A stretch of DNA of 27,192 nucleotides from an uncultured Anaerovibrio sp. (GCA_902785445.1 CACZYN010000002.1:1-27192), one strand, 5' to 3'; numbered from the stretch's first letter, positions 1 to 8,887 are shown. A program made the numbers and translations. Notes: generated from the letters alone by a model not told the origin.

Positions 1-585
<585 letters not shown>

Positions 586-601
586 CAGGAGGATATTCCG
601 T

Positions 602-2248
602 ATGAGCAATGAAAAGATTCAGGCTGGCTTAGATAAATATAATGCCAGCGTAGAAAAAGCTACAGCAAAATTCCCAGAGCGTGCGCATATTCCAGAGCAG
701 CGTCTTTACACTCCACTTGATATCAAGGACACCGACTATGCTGATGAAATCGGTTTCCCTGGTATGTATCCTTACACTCGTGGTGTGCAGCCAACCATGT
801 ATCGTGGTCGTTTCTGGACCATGCGTATGTACGCCGGTTTCTCTACTGCAGCTGAGTCCAACAAGCGTTACCGTTACCTCATTGAGTCCGGTGCTACTGG
901 TCTTTCCTGCGCATTTGACCTGCCAACTCAGATTGGTTATGACTCTGATGATCCTATTTCTGAGGGTGAGGTTGGTAAAGTAGGTGTTGCTATCGACTCT
1001 CTGGCCGATATGGAAGTTCTCTTTGATCAGATTGATCTGGGTAAGGTTTCCACTTCCATGACCATCAATGCTCCTGCTTCTGTATTGTTGGCTATGTACA
1101 TTGCCGTAGCTGAAAAGCAGGGCGTTCCAGCTGATCAGCTGAAGGGTACTATTCAGAATGATATTTTGAAGGAGTATGCAGCTCGTGGTACTTATATTTT
1201 CCCACCACGTCCTTCCATGCGTCTTATCACCAATATCTTTGAATATTGCTCCAAGAATGTTCCAAAATGGAATACCATTTCCATTTCCGGTTATCACATT
1301 CGTGAGGCTGGCTCTACTGCTTCCCAGGAAATTGCATTCACCATTGCTGATGGTATTGCATACTGCGAGGCAGCTATCAAGGCTGGTCTTCATATTGATG
1401 ATTTTGCTGGCCGTCTGTCCTTCTTCTGGAACGCTCACAACAACGTTCTGGAGGAGGTAGCTAAGTTCCGTGCTTCCCGTCGTGTATGGGCAAAGGTTAT
1501 GAAGGAGCGTTTCCATGCTGAAAAGCCAAAATCCATGATGCTCCGCGTTCATACCCAGACCGCTGGTTCCATGCTGACTGCTCAGCAGCCTAACAACAAC
1601 ATTATCCGTGTTGCTCTCCAGACTGCTGCTGCTGTTATGGGTGGTACTCAGTCCCTCCATACCAACTCCCGTGATGAGGCATTGGCTCTCCCTACTGAGG
1701 AGTCCGTAATGATCGCTCTCCGTACTCAGCAGATTGTGGCTTACGAGTCCGGTTTGGCTGATGTAATCGATCCATTGGCCGGTTCCTACTATGTAGAGGC
1801 CCTCACCAATAAGATTGAGAAGGAAGCATGGGAATACATCAATAAGATTGATGAAATTGGTGGCGCTGTAGCGGCTATTGAAAAGGGATATATCCAGAAA
1901 GAAATTCAGGATTCTGCTTACAAGTGGCAGATGGATGTTGAGTCTGGTGCAAAGACCATCGTTGGTGTTAACAAGTTCCAGATCGAAGAAGAGCCTCCAA
2001 AGGGCCTCTTGAAGGTTGATGCTTCTGTAGGTGTAGCTCAGTGCAAGCGCTTGGCTGATATGAAGGCAAAGCGTGACAATGAGGCTGTTAAGGCTGCATT
2101 GGCTGACCTGAAGAAGGCTTGTCAGGATGAAAATGAGAACCTCATGCCACATATTCTCAATGCTGTACGTACCTATGCAACTCTCGGTGAGATTTGCGGC
2201 GTAATGCGTGAAGTATTTGGTGAGTACGAGGCTCATGTAAATCTGTAA
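602..2248 (+). CDS. mcmA1: Methylmalonyl-CoA mutase, large (catalytic) subunit
   Basis: This 548-residue protein is the TIM-barrel substrate-binding half of adenosylcobalamin-dependent methylmalonyl-CoA mutase, converting succinyl-CoA to (R)-methylmalonyl-CoA. Aligned from memory to the Propionibacterium and human enzymes, Tyr77 (in TMRMYAGF) corresponds to Tyr89, Arg195 (in [13 protein letters not shown]) to Arg207 and His232 (in SISGYH) to His244. The Tyr/Arg pair selects the methylmalonyl carboxylate; isobutyryl-CoA mutases carry Phe and Gln there. The B12-binding domain is absent and is supplied by the next gene, 17 bases downstream, as in archaeal and many Firmicutes enzymes. An AGGAGG site precedes the ATG. 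Codon choice is strongly biased (CGT, GGT, CCA), which suggests high expression. The Gln usually found in the IRQYAG motif is Met here. Confidence 0.96.
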   Translation: MSNEKIQAGLDKYNASVEKATAKFPERAHIPEQRLYTPLDIKDTDYADEIGFPGMYPYTRGVQPTMYRGRFWTMRMYAGFSTAAESNKRYRYLIESGATGLSCAFDLPTQIGYDSDDPISEGEVGKVGVAIDSLADMEVLFDQIDLGKVSTSMTINAPASVLLAMYIAVAEKQGVPADQLKGTIQNDILKEYAARGTYIFPPRPSMRLITNIFEYCSKNVPKWNTISISGYHIREAGSTASQEIAFTIADGIAYCEAAIKAGLHIDDFAGRLSFFWNAHNNVLEEVAKFRASRRVWAKVMKERFHAEKPKSMMLRVHTQTAGSMLTAQQPNNNIIRVALQTAAAVMGGTQSLHTNSRDEALALPTEESVMIALRTQQIVAYESGLADVIDPLAGSYYVEALTNKIEKEAWEYINKIDEIGGAVAAIEKGYIQKEIQDSAYKWQMDVESGAKTIVGVNKFQIEEEPPKGLLKVDASVGVAQCKRLADMKAKRDNEAVKAALADLKKACQDENENLMPHILNAVRTYATLGEICGVMREVFGEYEAHVNL

Positions 2249-2265
2249 TTTGGAGGTAATTTGAA

Positions 2266-2658
2266 ATGGAAAAGCGCATAAGAGTATTAGTTGCAAAACC
2301 TGGCCTTGATGGTCATGATCGCGGTGCAAAGGTTGTTGCCAGAGCACTTCGTGATGCCGGCTTCGAGGTTATTTATACCGGTCTTCGTCAGACTCCTGAG
2401 CAGATTGCGGAAGCAGCGTTGCAGGAAGACGTTAATGTTGTGGCTATGTCCATCCTTTCCGGTGCACACCCACATCTTTTCCCAAAGGTTGTAAATCTGG
2501 TTCGTGAAAAGGGCATGACTGATGTTCTGATCATCGGCGGCGGTGTTATTCCTGAGACTGATATCCCAGCTCTCAAGGAAGCCGGCATTGCTGAAGTATT
2601 TACTCCAGGTACACCAACCGGCGATATTGTTGACTTCATTAAAGCTAACGTAAAGTGA
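2266..2658 (+). CDS. mcmA2: Methylmalonyl-CoA mutase, small (cobalamin-binding) subunit
   Basis: The 130-residue protein is a stand-alone B12-binding Rossmann domain. The DxHxxG motif is Asp15-Gly-His17-Asp-Arg-Gly20; His17 should be the lower axial cobalt ligand. A later GGGVIP segment matches the nucleotide-tail binding loop of the family. It begins 17 bases after the large subunit behind a TTTGGAGGTAA ribosome site and has the same biased codon use, fitting equimolar production. It should assemble with the large subunit into the active mutase. No other B12 enzyme is visible nearby that it might serve instead. Confidence 0.95.
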   Translation: MEKRIRVLVAKPGLDGHDRGAKVVARALRDAGFEVIYTGLRQTPEQIAEAALQEDVNVVAMSILSGAHPHLFPKVVNLVREKGMTDVLIIGGGVIPETDIPALKEAGIAEVFTPGTPTGDIVDFIKANVK

Positions 2659-2672
2659 TTTGATAAGGCAGA

Positions 2673-2700
2673 GATGACGGCTGCTTCGGTGGCTGTCATC
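2673..2700 (+). promoter_or_regulatory. Intercistronic hairpin between mcmA2 and meaB
   Basis: GATGACGGC (2673-2681) pairs with GCTGTCATC (2692-2700) over nine base pairs with one G-U pair, leaving a ten-base loop. Only a weak T stretch follows (TTATTG), so this is unlikely to be a full terminator. It lies exactly where codon use changes from highly biased (mcmA2) to ordinary (meaB), so partial termination or an mRNA processing/stability site is plausible. That role is inference. Confidence 0.5.
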
Positions 2701-2726
2701 TTATTGCTGGTAACGGTGGTGCATAG

Positions 2727-3665
2727 ATGGACATTGCAGAAGAACTTTTAAAGGGGAACCGGTTGGCTTTGTCCCGGGCTATTACGGCTATTGAAAATGA
2801 GTATGATGATGCTTTGGATATTATGAAAAAGCTCTATCCTCATACTGGTCATGCGTATGTTTTGGGTATTACCGGCCCTCCGGGGGCAGGTAAGAGTACC
2901 TTGACTGACAAATTGGCTAAGGCCTATCGTGCCCAGGGGAAAACCGTTGGTATTATTGCCATTGATCCAACCAGCCCATTTACCGGTGGAGCCATTCTTG
3001 GTGACCGCATCAGGATGAACAGTCTGACCATGGACGAGGGAGTTTTCATTCGTAGTATGGGAACTCGCGGAAGCCTTGGCGGATTGTCTCATAAGACAGC
3101 CGATGCAGTTAAAGCAATGGATGCTTTCGGTAAAGACATTATCTTCGTTGAGACTGTAGGTGTGGGACAGTCTGAGGTAGATATTGTTAAAGCAGCTGAT
3201 ACAACAATGGTAGTACTTATTCCCGGTATGGGTGATGATATTCAGGCTATCAAGGCCGGTATATTGGAAATCGGTGATGTGTTCACCATTAACAAGGCCG
3301 ACCATGATGGTGCGGACAAGCTGGTCCGGGAAATGAACATGATGTTGGATCTTGATGGTATGATGACGGATTGGCGCCCGCCTATCCAGAAGGTAATTGC
3401 CAGTCAGAATGAGGGTATTACCGAAACCATCGAGAACATCGAAAAACATTTCCAGTATATCAGTAATAACGGGATTTTAACCAAGAGACGCACCGAGCGT
3501 TCCAAAAATGAGATGATGGATGTTCTTCATAACAATATTGGTTCCTACATTACCAAAAAGCTGGTGGAAACCGGTGAGATGGATAAATACGTAGAGCAGA
3601 TAAAGGCCCGGGAAACCGACCCTTATACTGTGGTAGGGAATATAATGAAGAGCATGCTCAAATAA
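2727..3665 (+). CDS. meaB: MeaB/ArgK G-protein chaperone of methylmalonyl-CoA mutase
   Basis: The 312-residue protein is a SIMIBI-class GTPase. The P-loop GPPGAGKS lies at residues 50-57, the Mg/base-II segment DPTSPFTGGAILGDRIRM at 80-97, VETVGVGQSE at 141-150 and the base-specificity NKAD at 189-192. In known systems MeaB (human MMAA) loads adenosylcobalamin onto the mutase and ejects damaged cofactor, using GTP. Its place directly after the mutase subunits supports that role over the old label lysine/arginine transport ATPase (ArgK). The ribosome site (GGTGGTG) is weak and the codons are much less biased than in the flanking metabolic genes, consistent with a catalytic amount of chaperone. 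Confidence 0.95.
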   Translation: MDIAEELLKGNRLALSRAITAIENEYDDALDIMKKLYPHTGHAYVLGITGPPGAGKSTLTDKLAKAYRAQGKTVGIIAIDPTSPFTGGAILGDRIRMNSLTMDEGVFIRSMGTRGSLGGLSHKTADAVKAMDAFGKDIIFVETVGVGQSEVDIVKAADTTMVVLIPGMGDDIQAIKAGILEIGDVFTINKADHDGADKLVREMNMMLDLDGMMTDWRPPIQKVIASQNEGITETIENIEKHFQYISNNGILTKRRTERSKNEMMDVLHNNIGSYITKKLVETGEMDKYVEQIKARETDPYTVVGNIMKSMLK

Positions 3666-3699
3666 GTGTGATAATGAAGGATTTAGGGGGAAAACAAAA

Positions 3700-4122
3700 A
3701 TGGCATTCAAGATTTTAGGCGTTGACCATATTGGTATTGCATGCAAGGATTTAAACGAAGGCAAGGATCTCTGGACTACTATTGGTCTGGCTTGCACTGG
3801 TGAAGAGACTGTGGCAGAGCAGAAGGTTACTACTACCTTCCATCCAACTCCAAACGGTTCTGAGATTGAGCTGTTGGTTGGTACTGCTGATGACAGCCCT
3901 ATTGCCAAGTTCATCGAAAAGAACGGCGGCCGTGGCGGCATTCAGCACATCGCTCTCCGGGTTGATGATCTTCCTGCAGCAATTGCTGATCTCCAGGAGA
4001 AGGGCATTGTTATGATTGACAAGGCTCCTCGTAAGGGTGCTGGCGGCGCTGACATCGCTTTTGCTCATCCAAAATCCACTGGTGGCGTTTTGTTGGAATT
4101 CTGCCAGCATGAGGATCGCTAA
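3700..4122 (+). CDS. mce: Methylmalonyl-CoA epimerase
   Basis: A 140-residue vicinal-oxygen-chelate protein with two beta-alpha-beta-beta-beta modules. Probable metal ligands are His10 (VDHIGIA), Glu57 (EIELL), His83 (IQHIALRV) and Glu133 (LLEFCQ), the usual spacing for this family. It interconverts (R)- and (S)-methylmalonyl-CoA, the step needed between the mutase, which makes the R form, and the decarboxylase, which uses the S form. A GGGGGAAAAC site precedes the ATG. Biased codon use returns here after the less biased meaB. Length and motifs fit the epimerase rather than glyoxalase I. Confidence 0.95.
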   Translation: MAFKILGVDHIGIACKDLNEGKDLWTTIGLACTGEETVAEQKVTTTFHPTPNGSEIELLVGTADDSPIAKFIEKNGGRGGIQHIALRVDDLPAAIADLQEKGIVMIDKAPRKGAGGADIAFAHPKSTGGVLLEFCQHEDR

Positions 4123-4180
4123 TCGGCATTTGTCGGAAAAGAATAATTCAGCCTGGTAAAGGCTGTATAGGAGGAAAAAA

Positions 4181-5716
4181 ATGGCTACAGTTCAGGAAAA
4201 AATTGAACTTATGAAGAAAAAGAAGGCTCATATTGAGCTTGGTGGCGGTGAAGCCCGTATTGCTAAGCAGCATGAAAAGGGCAAGATGACCGCTCGTGAG
4301 CGTCTTGAGCTTCTCTTTGATGAGGGTTCCTTTGTAGAGTTGGATGCATTTGTAAAGCATCGTTGCACAAACTTCGGTCAGGAGAAGAAAGACCTGCCAG
4401 CTGAGGGCGTTGTAACCGGTTATGGTACCGTTGACGGCCGTCTGGTTTATGCTTTTGCTCAGGATTTCACCGTTGAGGGTGGTTCCTTGGGTGAGATGCA
4501 TGCCAAGAAGATCTGGAAGGTACAGGATATGGCTATGAAGATGGGTGCACCTATCATCGGTATCAACGATTCCGGTGGTGCCCGTATTCAGGAGGCTGTA
4601 GATGCCTTGTCCGGTTATGCTGGAATCTTCTTCCGCAATACCGCTGCTTCCGGTGTTGTACCTCAGATTTCTGTAATCATGGGACCTTGTGCAGGTGGAG
4701 CTGTATATTCCCCAGCTATCACTGACTTCATCTACATGGTAGATAAGACCTCTCAGATGTTTATCACTGGTCCGGCTGTTATTAAGTCCGTAACCTTCGA
4801 GGAGGTTACTGCTGAGGCTTTGGGTGGTGCCATGACCCACAACAGCAAGTCCGGTGTAGCTCACTTTGCTGCAACTGATGAGAAGGACTGCATTGAGCAG
4901 ATCCGCTATCTCTTGGGCTTCCTGCCAAGCAACAACATGGAGACTGCTCCAATTGTTGAAACTGGCGATGACGCAAGTCGTATGGATGAGTCCTTGAACA
5001 CCGTTATTCCAGATGACCCTAATCAGCCATATGACATGAAGGATGTTATTACTGCATTAGTGGATAACGGCGAGTTCTATGAAGTACATCAGCATTTTGC
5101 TACCAACATCATTACCTGCTTTGCTCGGTTTGATGGCCGTAGCGTAGGTATCATTGCAAATCAGCCTAAGGTTATGGGCGGCTGCCTTGATATTGATGCT
5201 TCTGATAAGGCTGCTCGTTTCATTCGTGTGTGCGACGCTTTCAACATTCCATTGGTTAACCTGGTTGACGTACCAGGCTTCCTGCCAGGTGTTGGTCAGG
5301 AGCATGGCGGTATCATTCGTCATGGTGCCAAGATGTTGTATGCATACAGTGAGGCAACTGTTCCAAAGGTTACCGTTATCACCCGTAAGGCATATGGCGG
5401 TTCCTACATTGCTATGTGCTGCCGTGAGTTGGGTGCTGATCAGGTTATGGCTTGGCCTTCTTCCGAGATTGCCGTTATGGGTCCTGCTGGTGCAGCAAAC
5501 ATCATCTTTAAGCGTGATGAGCCGGATGTTAAGGCACAGCATACTCAGGATTATGTTGATGAGTTCGCTACTCCTTACAAGGCTGCAGAGCGCGGTTATG
5601 CCGACATGGTTATTGAGCCTAAGGAAACCCGTCCTCGCATCATCACTGCATTGAATGCATTTGAAAGCAAGCGTGAAGCTATGCCAGCTAAGAAGCATGG
5701 CAATATTCCACTTTAA
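4181..5716 (+). CDS. mmdA: Methylmalonyl-CoA decarboxylase / propionyl-CoA carboxylase, carboxyltransferase (alpha) subunit
   Basis: This 511-residue protein has the two crotonase-fold halves of acyl-CoA carboxyltransferases. The N-half carries SGGARIQE at 131-138 and PCAGGAVYSPA at 169-179; the C-half carries the DVPGFLPG segment and a GPAGAAN oxyanion loop near residues 433-439. It moves the carboxyl group between methylmalonyl-CoA and biotin. The next gene is the matching biotin carrier, and the family includes MmdA of Veillonella-type sodium-pumping decarboxylases, PCC beta and the transcarboxylase 12S subunit; sequence alone does not separate these. A propionate-producing operon without a biotin carboxylase favours decarboxylase or transcarboxylase. 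A short hairpin, CAGCC/GGCTG at 4149-4165, sits just before the AGGAGG ribosome site. Confidence 0.92.
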   Translation: MATVQEKIELMKKKKAHIELGGGEARIAKQHEKGKMTARERLELLFDEGSFVELDAFVKHRCTNFGQEKKDLPAEGVVTGYGTVDGRLVYAFAQDFTVEGGSLGEMHAKKIWKVQDMAMKMGAPIIGINDSGGARIQEAVDALSGYAGIFFRNTAASGVVPQISVIMGPCAGGAVYSPAITDFIYMVDKTSQMFITGPAVIKSVTFEEVTAEALGGAMTHNSKSGVAHFAATDEKDCIEQIRYLLGFLPSNNMETAPIVETGDDASRMDESLNTVIPDDPNQPYDMKDVITALVDNGEFYEVHQHFATNIITCFARFDGRSVGIIANQPKVMGGCLDIDASDKAARFIRVCDAFNIPLVNLVDVPGFLPGVGQEHGGIIRHGAKMLYAYSEATVPKVTVITRKAYGGSYIAMCCRELGADQVMAWPSSEIAVMGPAGAANIIFKRDEPDVKAQHTQDYVDEFATPYKAAERGYADMVIEPKETRPRIITALNAFESKREAMPAKKHGNIPL

Positions 5717-5733
5717 TTTGGAGGTATTAGTAA

Positions 5734-6135
5734 ATGAAAAAGTTTAATATAAAGGTTAATGGTACTGCATACGAAGTAGAAGTAGAGGAAGTAAAGGCAG
5801 CTGGCGCAGCTGCAGCTCCAAAGGCTGCGGCTCCTAAGGCTCCAGCAGCTCCTGCCCCTGCGGCAGCACCTGCTCCAGCTCCAGCAGCTCCAAAGGCAGC
5901 AGCAGTTGCCGCTGGCGCTGGCGAGACCGCTGTAGCTGCTCCAATGCCTGGTAAGGTATTGAAGGTTGTAGCTCCTGCTGGCACCGCTGTTAAGTCCGGT
6001 GACACCGTAATCATTCTCGAGGCTATGAAGATGCAGAACGAGATTCCTGCTCCATGCGATGGTACTGTAAAGGCCGTAAACGTATCCGAGGGTTCTACTG
6101 TATCCGCTGGCGAGGCTATGGCTATCATCGGCTAA
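5734..6135 (+). CDS. mmdC: Biotin carboxyl carrier protein of methylmalonyl-CoA decarboxylase (gamma subunit)
   Basis: The 133-residue protein has a short N-terminal segment (MKKFNIKVNG), a long Ala/Pro/Lys-rich flexible linker (about residues 22-60) and a C-terminal biotinyl domain. The biotin attachment site is EAMKM with Lys99 as acceptor, about 35 residues from the C-terminus as usual, preceded by the AAPMPGKV loop. It carries carboxybiotin from MmdA to a membrane decarboxylase, or to a second carboxyltransferase if the enzyme is a transcarboxylase. It lies 17 bases after mmdA with a TTTGGAGGTAT site and is the last gene before a terminator. Confidence 0.94.
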   Translation: MKKFNIKVNGTAYEVEVEEVKAAGAAAAPKAAAPKAPAAPAPAAAPAPAPAAPKAAAVAAGAGETAVAAPMPGKVLKVVAPAGTAVKSGDTVIILEAMKMQNEIPAPCDGTVKAVNVSEGSTVSAGEAMAIIG

Positions 6136-6150
6136 TAAGCTAATAAGAAT

Positions 6151-6183
6151 AAGGATGCTTCCTGTTGGAGGCATCCTTTTTTA
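6151..6183 (+). terminator. Strong intrinsic terminator of the propionate operon
   Basis: AAGGATGCTTCC (6151-6162) pairs fully with GGAGGCATCCTT (6167-6178), including one G-U pair, around a TGTT tetraloop. A T tract overlaps the end of the stem. It lies 16 bases after the mmdC stop codon and ends the operon. Confidence 0.93.
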
Positions 6184-6282
6184 TTGCGGTTTTTATGTAA
6201 TTTAACCATCTCCATAAAGAGGAAAAATTGAATTGTCGTAGAACTATACAAGGGTAGTATTGTTTGATATGGAGGTAATAAC

Positions 6283-7227
6283 ATGGCGAAGAGTATTTGT
6301 GAAGTATTGGGAATAAAATATCCGATTATTCAGGGTGGCATGGCCTGGATTTCAGATGCCGAAATGGCGGCAGCGGTGTCCAATGCCGGGGGAGCAGGCA
6401 TCATATCCTGCGGCGGCCGCACCACAGACTACGTGCGGGAGGAAATCCGCAAGGCCAAGAAGCTGACAGATAAGCCGTTCGGGGTAAATATTATGCTGAT
6501 GGCGCCTAATAAGGATGAAATACTGGAGGTTATCTGCGAGGAAAAGCCAGCCTTTGTAACTCTGGGGGCCGGTAATCCGGTGCCATTTGTGGAGCCACTC
6601 CATAAGGCTGGTATAAAGGTGGTTCCGGTAGTGCCAAATGTCAAGCTAGCCAAAAGATTGGAAGCTAACAATGCGGACGCCATAGTAGTAGAGGGTATGG
6701 AGGCCGGCGGCCACATTGGTGTGCTTACCACTATGGCACTGATGACCCAGGTTATTCCTGAGGTAAATATTCCTGTTGTAATGGCCGGTGGATTTGCTGA
6801 TGGCCGGGGAATTGCATCAGCACTTCTGATGGGTGCGGCCGGTGTTCAGATTGGTACCAGATTTTTGCTGGCAGAGGAATGCCCGGTACATGCCAATTTC
6901 AAGCAAAAGCTTATTGAGGCAGTGGATACGGATACCATCGTTACCGGTCAGACTATCAAGAGCGCTGTTCGGGGTATTAAAAATAAATTCTCCGAGGAAT
7001 ATCAGGCACTGGAATTTTCCGGCAAGGCCACCAAGGAGGAGCTGCTGAAGATGGCTACTGGCACCAACAAGCTGGCGGCTGTGGACGGTGACGTGGAAAA
7101 CGGTATGATTCAGGCTGGTCAGAGCCTTACTCCGTTAAAGAAGATAGAGCCAATGGCTACCATCATGGAAAATTTGGTGGCCGAGGCCAGAGAGACTCTG
7201 CAGAAGGCTCAGAGCATAACGATTTGA
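6283..7227 (+). CDS. fabK: FMN-dependent enoyl-[acyl-carrier-protein] reductase II (FabK-like)
   Basis: A 314-residue TIM-barrel flavoprotein of the FabK / nitronate monooxygenase superfamily. The N-terminal IKYPIIQGGMAW, the DKPFGVNIML strand, the EGMEAGGHIG segment with His144 (the position of the FabK catalytic histidine in pneumococcus) and GVQIGTRFL are all FabK-type. It would reduce the trans-2-enoyl-ACP bond in fatty acid elongation using NAD(P)H and FMN. It is not in a fab cluster here, so a nitronate monooxygenase or another enoyl reductase role cannot be excluded. A GGAGGT site precedes the ATG; a weak promoter could lie at 6233-6260 (TTGTCG, 16 bases, TAGTAT). Confidence 0.82.
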   Translation: MAKSICEVLGIKYPIIQGGMAWISDAEMAAAVSNAGGAGIISCGGRTTDYVREEIRKAKKLTDKPFGVNIMLMAPNKDEILEVICEEKPAFVTLGAGNPVPFVEPLHKAGIKVVPVVPNVKLAKRLEANNADAIVVEGMEAGGHIGVLTTMALMTQVIPEVNIPVVMAGGFADGRGIASALLMGAAGVQIGTRFLLAEECPVHANFKQKLIEAVDTDTIVTGQTIKSAVRGIKNKFSEEYQALEFSGKATKEELLKMATGTNKLAAVDGDVENGMIQAGQSLTPLKKIEPMATIMENLVAEARETLQKAQSITI

Positions 7228-7244
7228 TAAGGCGTTGAGGTACT

Positions 7245-7670
7245 ATGGCAAAGGAATTTGATCGGCAAGCTCTTATACAGCAGGCCTTGGATGTATTAAG
7301 TCATTCCTATGCACCCTATTCCGGCTTTAATGTGGCGGCAGCGGTGCTGATGGATAACGGGGAAGTTTATACCGGGGTCAATATTGAAAATGCCTCCTAC
7401 TCCGCTACGGTGTGTGCGGAGCGCACGGCCATATTCAAGGCTATCTCCGAGAATAAGGGGGCCAGAATAGTAGCAATTGCCATCGTGGGGGGCAAGGCTG
7501 GTAAAGTGACAGATTATTGTGCACCCTGCGGTGTATGCCGCCAGGTCATGCGGGAGTTTGGGGAACCGGATACCATGAGGGTAATTGTGGCCAAGACTCC
7601 TACTGATTATCAGGAAATGAGCCTGGAAGAGTTGCTGCCCTTGAGCTTCGGACCGGAGTTTTTGGCCTAA
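7245..7670 (+). CDS. cdd: Cytidine deaminase
   Basis: The 141-residue protein has the homotetrameric cytidine deaminase layout: substrate loop NIENASYSAT, zinc ligand Cys57 and proton shuttle Glu59 in TVCAERTA, and zinc ligands Cys95 and Cys98 in PCGVCRQ. It deaminates cytidine and deoxycytidine to uridine and deoxyuridine in pyrimidine salvage. It begins 17 bases after the fabK-like gene with a modest TTGAGGT ribosome site, so the two are probably co-transcribed, although no functional link is evident. Confidence 0.95.
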   Translation: MAKEFDRQALIQQALDVLSHSYAPYSGFNVAAAVLMDNGEVYTGVNIENASYSATVCAERTAIFKAISENKGARIVAIAIVGGKAGKVTDYCAPCGVCRQVMREFGEPDTMRVIVAKTPTDYQEMSLEELLPLSFGPEFLA

Positions 7671-7690
7671 GGATAATTGAGGTGTTTTGA

Positions 7691-8092
7691 ATGGATTTTA
7701 TGAATAAGGAAATTACGTGTGGGTTGAAGAATACGGTAACTGACCGGGTTAGCGAAAATAGCATAGCCAAAACTCTGGGGAGTGGTAGCCTGGAAGTATA
7801 CGCCACGCCGGCCATGACCTGTCTTATGGAAAAGGCAGCTACGGAGGCCTTGGAGCCACTGTTGGCTGATGGCTGGACCACGGTGGGGATTTCCCTGGAT
7901 GTTCAGCACAAGGCGGCCACTCCGGTGGGACTTAGCGTGCGGGCCGAGGCGGAAGTCACGGCTGTGGAGGGACGGAAAATAACCTTTAGGGTTCGCGCTT
8001 TTGATGATAAGGAAGAAATTGGCAGTGGTGTTCATAAGCGCTTTGCGGTGTTAAAGGAAAAATTCCTGGCAAAGGCTCTGGGGAAAAGCTAA
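7691..8092 (+). CDS. FlK-like hotdog acyl-CoA thioesterase
   Basis: A 133-residue single hotdog-fold protein of the fluoroacetyl-CoA-thioesterase-like family. The Thr-Glu-His triad known from FlK (Thr42, Glu50, His76) appears with identical spacing as Thr39 (ATPAM), Glu47 (LMEKAA) and His73 (DVQHKAATPVG); the C-terminal GVHKRFAV matches the GxHxR segment of the family. Such proteins hydrolyse short acyl-CoA thioesters; the physiological substrate in anaerobes is unknown and fluoroacetyl-CoA is improbable as the natural one. It starts 20 bases after cdd behind GAGGTG and ends at a shared terminator. Confidence 0.78.
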   Translation: MDFMNKEITCGLKNTVTDRVSENSIAKTLGSGSLEVYATPAMTCLMEKAATEALEPLLADGWTTVGISLDVQHKAATPVGLSVRAEAEVTAVEGRKITFRVRAFDDKEEIGSGVHKRFAVLKEKFLAKALGKS

Positions 8093-8109
8093 AAGATGGG
8101 AAAAATAAA

Positions 8110-8158
8110 GACTGCGGTGTAAATGGTTTCCATTTACTCCGCAGTCCTTTGTTTTATT
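8110..8158. terminator. Bidirectional terminator between convergent genes
   Basis: GACTGCGG (8110-8117) and GTAAATGG (8119-8126) pair with CCATTTAC and CCGCAGTC (8130-8146) across one T-T mismatch, around a three-base loop. T-rich sequence follows on the plus strand (CTTTGTTTTATTTTTT). On the minus strand the T-rich TTTATTTTT follows the other arm. It can therefore serve both the thioesterase operon and the opposite lipoprotein gene. Confidence 0.88.
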
Positions 8159-8723
8159 TTTTAAATACCATATTTTTGGCAACATTGTCTTTTTTATCGT
8201 GCCATTTCAATACGCCCTCGCGCATTTTAAATTCGCACTTGCCATCATCGTAAACGTTGACGTCCACTTCCTTGCCATTATCGTAAACCATGGCATCGGT
8301 ACATAAACCGTTTCCTTTACATACAAGAATAGCTTTTTCTTTGTCATACTTGCAGAAATATACCCATTCTCTGGTTTCGTTTGAACTCTTTGGCCAGGAG
8401 ATGTTGGCGATGTACTTATCCCCGTCCTTTTCAATAACTATCGTACAGCGCTCACAGTTCCAGGTGCCCAGATAGTCCTTGGCAGATACTCCTTCGGTAT
8501 TATCATTACTATCCTGTTTATTGGTCTCATTCTTATTGCTGGCATTCTTATTTGAACTAACGTCAACCTGTTTATTATTCTCCGGTGGTGGAGCAGAGGT
8601 ATTCTGACTGTCGTCACACCCCAATGTAAAGAGAGCTAGCAAAATAAAGACCACTATACATTGAATTTTGAGAAGAATTGACCGATTGGTTTCCTTGTTT
8701 CCTTGAAGACCATGCTTGAACAC
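8154..8723 (-). CDS. Cysteine-rich putative lipoprotein, function unknown
   Basis: A 189-residue protein with a basic N-terminus, a hydrophobic stretch (about residues 17-35) and a lipobox-like FTLGC that would put lipidated Cys at position 36; the -3/-2 residues (Thr, Leu) are not ideal. A low-complexity linker rich in Asn, Lys and Ser follows (about 37-80). The C-terminal domain (about 84-189) starts with a YLGTW segment and has six cysteines, including a CERC pair, suggesting disulfides outside the membrane. The GTG start at 8723 is chosen because an AGGAGGGA site lies at proper distance upstream and the nearby ATG is out of frame. I do not recognise the domain. It has its own promoter and stands alone. 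Confidence 0.75.
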   Translation of the reverse strand: MFKHGLQGNKETNRSILLKIQCIVVFILLALFTLGCDDSQNTSAPPPENNKQVDVSSNKNASNKNETNKQDSNDNTEGVSAKDYLGTWNCERCTIVIEKDGDKYIANISWPKSSNETREWVYFCKYDKEKAILVCKGNGLCTDAMVYDNGKEVDVNVYDDGKCEFKMREGVLKWHDKKDNVAKNMVFKK

Positions 8724-8776
8724 TTAAATCCCTCCTGTCACAACTACAGCCGTTTCTAATAACTGTTTTCGCTCGA

Positions 8777-8805
8777 ATTATATATTATTTTCCAGAATAC
8801 CACAA
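8777..8805 (-). promoter_or_regulatory. Sigma-70/A-type promoter of the lipoprotein gene
   Basis: On the minus strand TTGTGG (8805-8800) and a perfect TATAAT (8782-8777) are separated by exactly 17 bases. Transcription would start near 8770 and give a leader of about 47 bases with the AGGAGGGA ribosome site. Confidence 0.75.
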
Positions 8806-8887
8806 TAAAAAACATTCAGACAATAGTAGGATTTTTAAGTGTTGTTTTTGCGTCCACGTATAGTGAACATAGTTATAGATAACAACA

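Noticed and set aside
629..2347. A 572-codon open frame on the minus strand opposite the mutase genes
   Set aside because: It is antisense to two well conserved mutase subunits with biased codon use, has no ribosome site or domain, and its openness follows from the codon bias of the sense strand.
5057..5698. A 213-codon minus-strand frame opposite mmdA
   Set aside because: Shadow of the codon-biased mmdA gene; no ribosome site or recognisable domain.
5800..5920. Repetitive GC-rich sequence within the biotin carrier gene
   Set aside because: It encodes the Ala/Pro-rich flexible linker normal for this protein family; not a DNA repeat element.
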